Source of the DNA: Marmoricola sp.
Lineage (GTDB): Bacteria; Actinomycetota; Actinomycetes; Propionibacteriales; Nocardioidaceae
Direction: 5' to 3'
Assembly (NCBI GenBank): GCA_030151765.1
Contig: JASLCW010000282.1
Span: 1-5,046 of the forward strand
Length of the DNA stretch: 5,046 nucleotides
Numbering within the stretch: position 1 is the stretch's first letter; the number at the start of each line of letters is the position of its first letter. The notes beneath the pieces are model-generated. The model ran no database searches. It was not told where the DNA came from and saw only the letters and a program-made list of their open reading frames with translations. The position numbers and the translations under genes were made by a program. Of the stretch, positions 1 to 5,046 are shown piece after piece.

Positions 1-1668
1 GTCGGAGGCGACGATCTCGGAGTAGTCACCGGAGACGCCGTTCTCGCGGGCCCACTCGGCCATCGAGTCGGGGTCGAGGGTGACCAGCGCGACGCAGAAG
101 TTCCGCTCGTTGCCGAAGACGACGAACTGGCTGGCGTAGGGGCAGATCGCCTTGAACTTCGACTCGATCGCGGGTGGGGCGATGTACTTGCCGCCGGAGG
201 TCTTGAAGAGCTCCTTGATCCGGCCGGTGATGGTCAGGTAGCCGTCGGCGTCGAGGCTGCCCTTGTCACCGGTGCGGAAGTAGCCGTCCTCGGTGAAGAC
301 CTCGGCCGTCGCGTCGGGTCGGTTGTGATAGCCGGCCATCACGTTCGGGCCCAAGATCTGGATCTCGTCGTTCTCGCCGAGACGGACCGAGGAGCCCGGG
401 AAGGCGGGACCGACGGTACCGATCCGGTTGTCGTCGGGCACGTTGACGAAGGCACCTGCGGCGGTCTCGGTCAGGCCGTAGCCCTCGAGGATGAGGACGC
501 CGGCGGAGTCGAACCACTTGGCGATGTCACGGTTGAGCGCGGCCGAGCCGGAGATGAAGAAGCGGACCCGGCCACCGAAGCGCTCCCGGACCTTGCTGAA
601 GACCAGCTTGTCGAAGAGGCCGTACTGCAGCTTGAGGGCCAGCGGGACCGGCTTGCCCGCGGCCTTGAGGTCGACCACCTTGCGGCCGACGGCGAAGGCC
701 TGGTTGAAGATCTTCTCCTTGGCCCCGCCCTCCTGCGCGGTCATGGTGATCACGCGGGCGTAGGCCTTCTCGAAGATGCGCGGCGCGGCGCCCATGAAGG
801 TCGGCCTGATGACGGCCAGGTTGTCGATGATCTTGTCGACCCGGCCGTCGATGGCGGTCGCGAAGCCGCAGGCCAGCTGCGCGGAGAGCAGCACCTTGCC
901 GAAGACGTGCGACATCGGCAGCCACAGGAACTGCAGGTCGCTCTCGTCGAGGATGTCCTGCGCCTCGATGACCGCGCCCTCGTAGGTCCAGGCGCTCTGC
1001 AGCAGCCGGACGCCCTTGGGCTTGCCGGTGGTGCCGGAGGTGTAGACGAGCGTCGCGAGCTGGTCGGCGGGGATCCGGTGGGCGATCTCCTCGAGCTCAC
1101 CCGGGTGCTCGGCGTTGTACGCCGCGCCGAGCGTGCGCAGGTCCGCCAGCGTGATCACCCAGTCGCCGTCGGCGGCGTCGGGGGTGCCGTCGATGAGCAC
1201 GACCTTGGAGACATCGGGCAGCTTGGCGCGGAACTCCCGCAGCTTGGCCACCTGCCCGGCGTCCTCGGCGATCACCACGCGACAGCCGGAGTCGGCCACG
1301 ATGTAGGAGACGTCCTCGGCCATCGTCGAGGGGTAGACCGTCGTGGTCGCGGCGCCCGCGCACATCACCGCGAGATCCGCCAGGATCCACTCCCAGCGGG
1401 TGGAGGCGGCGATGCCGACCCGGTCCTCGTCGTGGATCCCGAGCGCGAGCAGGCCACCGGCGACCTCGTCCACCTGGACCTTGGCCTGGTTCCAGGTCAG
1501 CGAGGCCCAACCCTCTCCCTCCGGGTAGCGGAAGGCCTCCTTGGGGCCGCTCTTGGCGACCCGCTCCAGGAACTGGACCGCCACATTGGCGGGCCGGTTC
1601 TCGATGACTTCGCGCTCGCGCGGGGTCATCTCGCGGGTGACGGTTCCGGGGGCTGCAGCGGTGGCCAT
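1..1668 (-). CDS. Long-chain fatty-acid--CoA ligase (FadD15-like AMP-forming synthetase), C-terminus cut by window edge
   Basis: This enzyme activates a fatty acid with ATP to an acyl-adenylate and then transfers the acyl group to coenzyme A, feeding beta-oxidation or lipid synthesis. The reading frame is open from the ATG at 1668 to the left edge, giving 556 residues. FadD15-type proteins are near 600 residues, so roughly the last 45 are missing. Motifs in order: the ATP-binding loop YTSGTTGKPKG at residues 209-219, a LWLPMSHVFG segment shortly after it, GYGLTET at 396-402 (adenine/acyl-adenylate binding), the ribose-binding aspartate in FRTGDKG (D468), and the hinge motif GRIKELFKTSGGKYIAP around 482-498. 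The catalytic lysine near the very C-terminus lies outside the window. The start is fixed by an in-frame TAG four codons upstream; M14 is a weaker alternative. No good Shine-Dalgarno precedes the start. The gene lies 61 bp downstream of the MOSC gene on the same strand. Substrate chain length cannot be read from the sequence. Confidence 0.95.
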   Translation of the reverse strand, partial: MATAAAPGTVTREMTPREREVIENRPANVAVQFLERVAKSGPKEAFRYPEGEGWASLTWNQAKVQVDEVAGGLLALGIHDEDRVGIAASTRWEWILADLAVMCAGAATTTVYPSTMAEDVSYIVADSGCRVVIAEDAGQVAKLREFRAKLPDVSKVVLIDGTPDAADGDWVITLADLRTLGAAYNAEHPGELEEIAHRIPADQLATLVYTSGTTGKPKGVRLLQSAWTYEGAVIEAQDILDESDLQFLWLPMSHVFGKVLLSAQLACGFATAIDGRVDKIIDNLAVIRPTFMGAAPRIFEKAYARVITMTAQEGGAKEKIFNQAFAVGRKVVDLKAAGKPVPLALKLQYGLFDKLVFSKVRERFGGRVRFFISGSAALNRDIAKWFDSAGVLILEGYGLTETAAGAFVNVPDDNRIGTVGPAFPGSSVRLGENDEIQILGPNVMAGYHNRPDATAEVFTEDGYFRTGDKGSLDADGYLTITGRIKELFKTSGGKYIAPPAIESKFKAICPYASQFVVFGNERNFCVALVTLDPDSMAEWARENGVSGDYSEIVASD

Positions 1669-1674
1669 GGCGTA

Positions 1675-1680
1675 AACCTA
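1675..1680 (-). promoter_or_regulatory. Candidate -10 element (TAGGTT) for a leaderless fadD transcript
   Basis: Read on the minus strand, TAGGTT fits the actinobacterial -10 pattern TANNNT and ends 6 bases before the ATG at 1668, so transcription would begin at or next to the A of the start codon. The absence of a Shine-Dalgarno before this ATG is consistent with a leaderless message. No convincing -35 hexamer is seen at 16-18 bp; a TTGTGA lies 22 bp upstream, which is too far. This is inference from spacing and motif only. Confidence 0.35.
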
Positions 1681-1729
1681 GAACACGCCCGTTACTCACC
1701 GGTCACAATCCGGGGAACGGACACCCGGG

Positions 1730-2380
1730 TCAGCGCGCCGCGGCGACGTACTCCTCGGCCTTGCGACGGGCCTGGTCCACCAGCCCCTCGACCTTGAGCA
1801 GCTCGGGCAGGAGCTCGCGCTCGACGGTCAGCGCCCGGAACATCGTGCTCACGGTGACCCCGTGACCGGGCCGGTGGACGACCCGGATCTCGTCGTCGGG
1901 AGCGATGACGCCCTCGGTGCGCACCCGCAGATAGGCGCCGGAGCGGCCGCGCCCGGTGAACCTCTTCACCCAGCCGGTGTCGTCGTAGCCGCCGACCCGC
2001 TGCCAGTTCTTGAAGTCATTGCACGGGATGCGGACCGAGGCGACTTCGAAGACCGCCTCGCCGACCGCCCACTGCTCCCCCACCTCGGCGTCGTCGACGT
2101 CGTATCCGACGACGGTGAGGTTCTCACCGAAGCCGCCGTCGCGGATCGGCCGGCCCAGCTCGCCCTCCCACCAGTCCAGCTCGGAGCGTGAATAGGCGTA
2201 GACCGCCTGGTCGACGCCGCCGTGGTGCACGGTGTCGGAGACCTGGTCGCCGTCGAGACCCAGTGTGCGCGCGCGCACCGGCCCACTCGCCGCGGTCTTG
2301 TCGATCGACGTACGACCGATGCCGGCCCAGTCGCGCTCCTGCGGCATCCCGACGCTGATCGTGCGCACTCGTCCGCTCAC
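1730..2380 (-). CDS. MOSC domain-containing protein, YiiM-like
   Basis: A 216-residue protein of the MOSC family (molybdenum cofactor sulfurase C-terminal fold), close in length to E. coli YiiM (224 residues). Seen in the sequence: VHHGGVDQAVYAY at residues 51-63, GGFGENLTV at 82-90 (the GEN motif), and the family cysteine in SVRIPCNDF (C120), the residue expected to carry sulfur or contact the molybdenum cofactor. The C-terminal 40 residues, rich in Leu, Glu and Lys (RELLPELLKVEGLVDQARRK region), look like the small helical 3-alpha domain of YiiM proteins. Relatives take part in molybdoenzyme-dependent detoxification of N-hydroxylated compounds; the substrate here is unknown. I chose the GTG at 2380 because it overlaps the TGA of the upstream DinB gene (GTGA), implying translational coupling. 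A GTG at 2404 extends the frame by eight residues and a GTG at 2368 would shorten it. Cytoplasmic; no signal peptide or membrane segment. Confidence 0.88.
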   Translation of the reverse strand: MSGRVRTISVGMPQERDWAGIGRTSIDKTAASGPVRARTLGLDGDQVSDTVHHGGVDQAVYAYSRSELDWWEGELGRPIRDGGFGENLTVVGYDVDDAEVGEQWAVGEAVFEVASVRIPCNDFKNWQRVGGYDDTGWVKRFTGRGRSGAYLRVRTEGVIAPDDEIRVVHRPGHGVTVSTMFRALTVERELLPELLKVEGLVDQARRKAEEYVAAAR

Positions 2381-2925
2381 TGACCGGTCCGCCCGTCGAT
2401 GCACTCGCGAAGCAGGTCGGCGTGGCCGCAGTGGCGTGCGTACTCCTCGATCATGTGGACCAGCACATCACGAAGCTCGACCTGCCCGTTCTGGGTGCTC
2501 CCCAGTACGTCGAAGGACTCGACACCGGCCAGGTACTCGTCGGCGTACGCGATCTCCTCGTGCCAGACGTCGACGGCATCCTGGACGCACTCGGCCGTAC
2601 CGACCGTCTCGACGAAGGAGAGGTCGGAGCCGTCCTCGGTCGCCCGCAGCCGGGGCAGGTCGAGCCGGTCGCCCATGACCCGGCGGAACCAGTGGTGCTC
2701 GACGCGCCCCATGTGCCGGATCAACCCGAGCAGCGACAGGTCCGAGGGCGGCACCGATTGCCGGGCGAGCTGTTCCGGGTCGAGCCCCTCGCACTTGAGT
2801 TCGAGGGTGACCCGGTAGTTGCGGAGATAGCTCAACAGCGTCTCGCGCTCGCCGTGGGTGAACTCCTCCACTCGCGGGTCGTTCTCGGGTGCCAGGAACA
2901 TGCCGTTGAAGCCGGGAGAGGTCAT
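2377..2925 (-). CDS. DinB superfamily protein (DUF664-type)
   Basis: A 182-residue protein with the four-helix DinB/YfiT-like pattern, most like the DUF664 branch common in actinobacteria. Visible hallmarks: LSLLGLIRHMGRVEHHWFRR (residues 63-82) with H71, H77 and H78, and VHMIEEYARHCGHADLLRE (156-174) with H157, H165 and H168. These histidines are the candidates for the divalent metal site of the fold. Several DinB-fold proteins use low-molecular-weight thiols (mycothiol or bacillithiol) as co-substrates, so a thiol transferase or isomerase role is possible, but no substrate can be read. The first roughly 20 residues are less typical, and M9 is an alternative start with no better ribosome site. 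The gene is first of a two-gene unit with the MOSC gene (4-base overlap) and diverges from the DGPF-sigma operon. Soluble; no export signal. Confidence 0.88.
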   Translation of the reverse strand: MTSPGFNGMFLAPENDPRVEEFTHGERETLLSYLRNYRVTLELKCEGLDPEQLARQSVPPSDLSLLGLIRHMGRVEHHWFRRVMGDRLDLPRLRATEDGSDLSFVETVGTAECVQDAVDVWHEEIAYADEYLAGVESFDVLGSTQNGQVELRDVLVHMIEEYARHCGHADLLRECIDGRTGQ

Positions 2926-2932
2926 GCCCCAG

Positions 2933-2938
2933 AAAATA
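2933..2938 (-). promoter_or_regulatory. Candidate -10 element (TATTTT) for the DinB-MOSC unit
   Basis: On the minus strand TATTTT matches TANNNT in otherwise GC-rich DNA and ends 7 bases before the ATG at 2925, which would give a leaderless or nearly leaderless transcript. No typical AGGAGG-like site precedes that ATG. A -35 is not evident (GGCGTC at the expected distance). The site lies in the divergent region shared with the DGPF-sigma operon. Confidence 0.4.
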
Positions 2939-2961
2939 CTTCGAGGAACTTCGCCGACGCC

Positions 2962-2990
2962 TGTCGTTTTCCGCCTTGGCCGTTCGTGGA
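2962..2990 (+). promoter_or_regulatory. Candidate ECF42-type promoter driving the DGPF-sigma operon
   Basis: TGTCGT at 2962-2967 is followed after exactly 17 bp by CGTGGA at 2985-2990. From recall, ECF42 sigma factors recognise a -35 close to TGTCGA and a -10 beginning CGA or CGT; the -35 differs from this by one base. Transcription would start near 2995-3000, giving a leader of about 60 bases before the ATG at 3060. The location directly upstream of the sigma operon suggests autoregulation. Nothing else in the 2926-3059 gap looks like a stronger plus-strand promoter. Confidence 0.35.
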
Positions 2991-3044
2991 CTGGTCGAGA
3001 AGATGGTCGCGGGCCTGCTGACCGCGACTCACCGACAACGACCG

Positions 3045-3050
3045 AAGAGG
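3045..3050 (+). promoter_or_regulatory. Ribosome binding site for the DGPF gene
   Basis: AAGAGG lies 9 bases before the ATG at 3060 and is the only purine-rich Shine-Dalgarno-like stretch nearby. It fixes 3060 as the start rather than an in-frame ATG at 2976, whose added N-terminus is unlike the family. Confidence 0.6.
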
Positions 3051-3059
3051 CGAATCACC

Positions 3060-3422
3060 ATGACGCAGTACCTGATGTCCGTGCACTACGACCCCAAGTC
3101 CCCGCCGCTGACCGCCGACGAGACGCGACAGAGCTATGCCGACACCGACGTCTTCAACCAGGAGATCCAGGCCTCCGGCCACTGGGTCTTCGCCGGCGGG
3201 CTGGCCGCGCCCGAGAGCTCGACCGTCGTCGACGGCCGCGGCGCCGAGGTGCTGATCACCGACGGCCCGTTCGCGGAGACCAAGGAACAGCTCGGCGGCT
3301 TCTGGATCATCGAGGCGGCCGACCTCGACGAGGCCATGTCCCTGGCGGCCCGAGGTTCCAAGGCCTGCCGCGGCGCCGTCGAAGTGCGTGCCTTCATGGC
3401 CGAGCCGCCGGAGATCGATTGA
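3060..3422 (+). CDS. YCII/DGPF-family protein, partner of ECF42 sigma factor
   Basis: A 120-residue soluble protein of the YciI-related (YCII) superfamily, with a ferredoxin-like alpha/beta fold. The N-terminus MTQYLMSVHYDP is the usual first strand. The diagnostic segment ITDGPFAETKEQLGGFWIIE (residues 66-85) carries the DGPF motif at 68-71. It is followed by the typical helix DLDEAMSLAAR and a short strand VEVRAF. Length agrees with the family norm. Biochemical function of DGPF proteins is not established; a small-molecule or enzymatic role has been suggested from the fold. The gene directly precedes and overlaps the sigma gene, the arrangement that characterises the ECF42 group, so the two are almost certainly cotranscribed and functionally linked. 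The final codons contain the ribosome site for the sigma gene. Confidence 0.93.
   Translation: MTQYLMSVHYDPKSPPLTADETRQSYADTDVFNQEIQASGHWVFAGGLAAPESSTVVDGRGAEVLITDGPFAETKEQLGGFWIIEAADLDEAMSLAARGSKACRGAVEVRAFMAEPPEID
3410..3413 (+). promoter_or_regulatory. Ribosome binding site (GGAG) that decides the TTG start of the sigma gene
   Basis: GGAG sits inside the last codons of the DGPF gene, 5 bases before the TTG at 3419. That TTG overlaps the DGPF stop codon as TTGA. The spacing and overlap together favour the TTG over later candidates such as the TTG at 3449, and imply coupled translation. Confidence 0.6.
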
Positions 3423-4660
3423 GCGCGGACCTCTCTCTTGACGACCGGTTGACGGCGATCACCCGGGCCGAGTCCGGCCGGGTGATCGCCACGCTGGCCC
3501 GTCGCTTCGGCGACCTCGACCTGGCCGAGGACTCCTTCGGCGAGGCGCTGGTGGTCGCCCTGGAGAAGTGGCGCACCGACGGGTTGCCGCCCAATCCCGG
3601 CGCCTGGCTGACCACGGTCGCCGGCAACAAGGCGCTCGACCGGATCCGCCGGGAGAAGCGCCGTCAGGAGAAGTACGCCGAGGTAGCTCTCTTGGCCGAT
3701 GACACTGAATCCGAACAGCCCGAGCCGACCGGTCCGGTCGAGGACGACCGGCTCCGGCTGGTCTTCACGTGCTGCCACCCCGCGCTCGCCCTCGAGAACC
3801 GCGTGGCGCTCACACTCCGCCTGCTGGGCGGCCTCACCGTCCCCGAGATCGCGGCCGCCTTCCTGATCCCCGAGACGACGATGGCGCAGCGGATCACGCG
3901 TGCGAAGGCGAAGATCCGGGACAGCAAGATCCCTTACCGGATCCCCGGTGTGGACGATGTCGACGTACGCCTCTCCGGCGTACTCGCGGTGCTCTATCTG
4001 GTCTTCAACGAGGGCTACCTGAGCAGCCAGGGCAGCGGCACCCGGGTCGACCTCTGCGAGGAGGCGATCCGGTTGACGCGACAGGTGCGGCAGATGGTCG
4101 CCGGCACCCCCGGGCTCGGTGCCCGGCCGGAGGTCGACGGACTGCTCGCACTGATGCTGCTCACCCATGCCCGGCACGAGGCCCGGATGGTCGACGGCGC
4201 CCTGGTGATGCTCCCCGACCAGGATCGCTCCCGCTGGGACGCGGCGCTGATCGACGAGGGACATGCCCTGGTACGTGGTTGCCTGGCCCTGAATCGCCCG
4301 GGTCCCTATCAGATCCAGGCGGCGATCAACGCCGTCCACACCGACGCGCTCGACCCCTCGATGACCGACTGGGACCAGATCCTGCGGCTCTACGACCAGC
4401 TCCTCGCGGTCGCGCCCTCCCCCGTCGTCCGCCTCAACCGGTGCCTGGCCGTCGCCGAGCTCGACGGGCCCGAGGTCGCGCTCGCCGAGCTCGACCGTCT
4501 CGACCTGGAGGGCTACCACCCCTGGTGGGCGGCCCGGGCGGACCTGCTCCGCCGGCTCAACCGGCGCGACGAGGCCGCCGCCGCCTATGCGCGGGCCATC
4601 GGTCTCGCCGAGAACGACGCCGAGCGCGCCTGGCTGCAGACCCGCGCTGAGACCCCATGA
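3419..4660 (+). CDS. ECF-family RNA polymerase sigma factor, ECF42 type, with long C-terminal helical extension
   Basis: A 413-residue sigma-70-family factor; classical ECF sigmas are near 200, so about half is extension. Region 2 spans roughly residues 12-82 and ends in PNPGAWLTTVAGNKALDRIR followed by a basic stretch, matching the -10 recognition part. A short acidic linker (about 93-110, TESEQPEPTGPVEDD) leads to region 4 (about 111-168), starting LRLVFTCCHPAL and ending in the helix-turn-helix LTVPEIAAAFLIPETTMAQR that reads the -35. The extension opens with LAVLYLVFNEGYLSSQGSG (189-207), typical of the DUF6596/ECF42 C-terminal domain. It continues as repeated helices, with a TPR-like ending ARADLLRRLNRRDEAAAAYARA (371-392). 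No anti-sigma gene or membrane segment is present; in this group the extension itself is thought to control activity. The signal is unknown. The TTG start is coupled to the DGPF gene. The last codons, GAG ACC CCA TGA, lie inside the first copy of the downstream repeat array. Confidence 0.95.
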   Translation: MSADLSLDDRLTAITRAESGRVIATLARRFGDLDLAEDSFGEALVVALEKWRTDGLPPNPGAWLTTVAGNKALDRIRREKRRQEKYAEVALLADDTESEQPEPTGPVEDDRLRLVFTCCHPALALENRVALTLRLLGGLTVPEIAAAFLIPETTMAQRITRAKAKIRDSKIPYRIPGVDDVDVRLSGVLAVLYLVFNEGYLSSQGSGTRVDLCEEAIRLTRQVRQMVAGTPGLGARPEVDGLLALMLLTHARHEARMVDGALVMLPDQDRSRWDAALIDEGHALVRGCLALNRPGPYQIQAAINAVHTDALDPSMTDWDQILRLYDQLLAVAPSPVVRLNRCLAVAELDGPEVALAELDRLDLEGYHPWWAARADLLRRLNRRDEAAAAYARAIGLAENDAERAWLQTRAETP

Positions 4661-4793
4661 AAATGCATCCTCAACCCCCTGACACCCCATGCAAATGCAG
4701 TCTGATCTGCATTTGCATGGGGTCTCGGCGGCCCCAGAGTGCATTTGAGTGGGGTCTCAGCACTCTTTTGGTGCATTTGAGTGGGGTGTCAGC
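4646..4793. repeat. Five-copy, helically phased 19-bp repeat array with an orientation switch
   Basis: Five near-identical 19-bp units lie at 4649-4667 and 4681-4699 (inverted) and at 4708-4726, 4740-4758 and 4772-4790 (direct). In the direct orientation they read TGCATTTTCATGGGGTCTC, TGCATTTGCATGGGGTGTC, TGCATTTGCATGGGGTCTC, TGCATTTGAGTGGGGTCTC and TGCATTTGAGTGGGGTGTC. Same-strand neighbours are spaced exactly 32 bp apart (13-bp unrelated spacers), near three helical turns. Copies 1, 4 and 5 are also followed by AGC, which extends the unit to 22 bp. The array fills the convergent gap between the sigma gene and lepA; copy 1 overlaps the sigma stop codon, and copy 5 ends 14 bp from the lepA stop. 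The TGCATTT half is AT-rich against a GC-rich background. I do not recognise the family. Possible roles are a regulator-binding array, a BIME-like intergenic element or a bidirectional terminator. Confidence 0.92.
4681..4726. terminator. Strong inverted repeat, possible bidirectional terminator between convergent genes
   Basis: Repeat copies 2 and 3 face each other and form a 20-bp stem (4681-4700 with 4707-4726) with a single mismatch and a 6-base loop TCTGAT. It begins 20 bases after the sigma stop and about 80 bases beyond the lepA stop on the other strand. The position suits a terminator for both convergent transcripts, but no T-tract follows on either strand, so an intrinsic rho-independent mechanism of the usual kind is not supported. 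Copies 1 and 4 can add an outer stem (4646-4667 with 4740-4761, 19 of 22 positions complementary), giving a large cruciform-capable structure. The inverted repeat is certain; the function is inferred. Confidence 0.5.
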
Positions 4794-4804
4794 GAAGGAC
4801 TGGG

Positions 4805-5046
4805 CTACTTCTTGGGGGGCTCGCTGGTCGACAGGGCGGCGATGAAGGCTTCCTGGGGGACCTCGACGCGGCCCACCATCTTCATCCGCTTCTTGCCTTC
4901 CTTCTGCTTCTCGAGCAGCTTGCGCTTCCGGCTGATGTCACCGCCGTAGCACTTGGCGAGGACGTCCTTGCGCATCGCGCGGATGGTCTCGCGGGCGATC
5001 ACCCGGGAGCCGATCGCGGCCTGGATCGGCACCTCGAACTGCTGCC
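4805..5046 (-). CDS. lepA: Elongation factor 4 (LepA), C-terminal fragment
   Basis: The last 79 residues and stop of LepA (EF-4), a ribosome-associated translational GTPase that acts on stalled or misassembled elongating ribosomes. The frame enters from the right edge as QQFEVPIQAAIGSRVIARET, so the GTG at 5032 is an internal valine and not a start. The hallmark is CYGGDISRKRKLLEKQKEGK followed by KRM, the highly conserved LepA C-terminal domain that reaches toward the peptidyl-transferase centre and tRNA. The end, VPQEAFIAALSTSEPPKK, carries a short lineage-specific tail after the conserved AFIAAL. The GTPase domain is outside the window. The gene is convergent with the sigma operon, and its stop lies 14 bp from the last copy of the repeat array. 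This housekeeping gene marks the locus as chromosomal. Confidence 0.97.
   Translation of the reverse strand, partial: QQFEVPIQAAIGSRVIARETIRAMRKDVLAKCYGGDISRKRKLLEKQKEGKKRMKMVGRVEVPQEAFIAALSTSEPPKK

Noticed and set aside
325..1797. Long 490-residue plus-strand open frame opposite fadD
   Set aside because: It is the antisense shadow of a GC-rich gene. Its translation is low-complexity (Asp, Gly, Val, Leu, Arg) with no family motif, while the minus strand gives an unmistakable acyl-CoA synthetase across the same stretch.
2858..3418. N-terminal extension of the sigma gene upstream of 3419
   Set aside because: The frame is open back to 2858 but runs through the dinB 5' end, the intergenic region and the whole DGPF gene out of frame. 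The peptide is arginine-rich and unlike any sigma N-terminus.
4690..4720. ATGCAAAT octamer similar to the eukaryotic Oct factor site
   Set aside because: Bacteria lack POU-domain factors, so the resemblance is coincidental and only part of the 19-bp repeat.
3134..4744. 536-residue minus-strand open frame opposite the sigma operon
   Set aside because: It is a shadow frame with no recognisable domain. The plus strand encodes clear DGPF and sigma factor proteins with ribosome sites.
4649..4790. CRISPR array
   Set aside because: Units are 19-22 bp with only 13-bp spacers, the orientation flips mid-array, and no cas genes are present.
4657..4845. Small peptides encoded across the repeat array on both strands
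   Set aside because: The repeating peptide fragments come from the DNA repeats themselves. The 32-bp pitch shifts frame at each unit, and no ribosome site precedes the starts.
5030..5032. GTG as start of a 75-residue small gene at the right edge
   Set aside because: The upstream in-frame residues QQFE continue the LepA sequence, so this is an internal valine codon of a truncated lepA.

Overview
The window is GC-rich DNA (strong G/C bias at third codon positions, GTG and TTG starts, promoters resembling leaderless ones) from what is most likely an actinobacterium. The gene content (a FadD15-type acyl-CoA ligase, a DUF664-type DinB protein, an ECF42-type sigma factor paired with a DGPF protein) would suit Nocardioidaceae or relatives. 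That placement is an inference from protein style, not from a database match.

Layout. Positions 1-1668 (minus) hold most of a long-chain acyl-CoA synthetase whose C-terminus runs off the left edge. Upstream of it, also on minus, is a two-gene unit: a DinB-superfamily protein (2377-2925) followed by a YiiM-like MOSC protein (1730-2380), joined by a 4-base GTGA overlap. A 134-bp divergent intergenic region (2926-3059) separates this unit from a plus-strand operon: a DGPF/YCII-family protein (3060-3422) and an ECF42-type sigma factor with a long C-terminal extension (3419-4660), again joined by a 4-base overlap (TTGA). At the right edge is the C-terminal end of the translation factor LepA/EF-4 (4805-5046, minus), convergent with the sigma gene.

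How the genes work together. The DGPF protein and sigma factor form the conserved pair that defines the ECF42 group. No anti-sigma gene is present, and the sigma factor's own C-terminal extension is the expected control element. A sequence resembling an ECF42 promoter lies upstream of the pair, suggesting autoregulation. The divergent DinB-MOSC pair may share regulation through the common intergenic region, but nothing proves it.

The most unusual item is in the 144-bp convergent gap between the sigma gene and lepA. Five copies of a 19-bp sequence (consensus TGCATTTGCATGGGGTCTC) sit on an exact 32-bp pitch, about three helical turns. The first two copies are inverted relative to the last three, so copies 1-2 mirror copies 3-4 perfectly around position 4703.5. 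The inner pair makes a near-perfect 20-bp hairpin, and the outermost copy overlaps the end of the sigma gene and supplies its stop codon. I do not recognise this repeat family.
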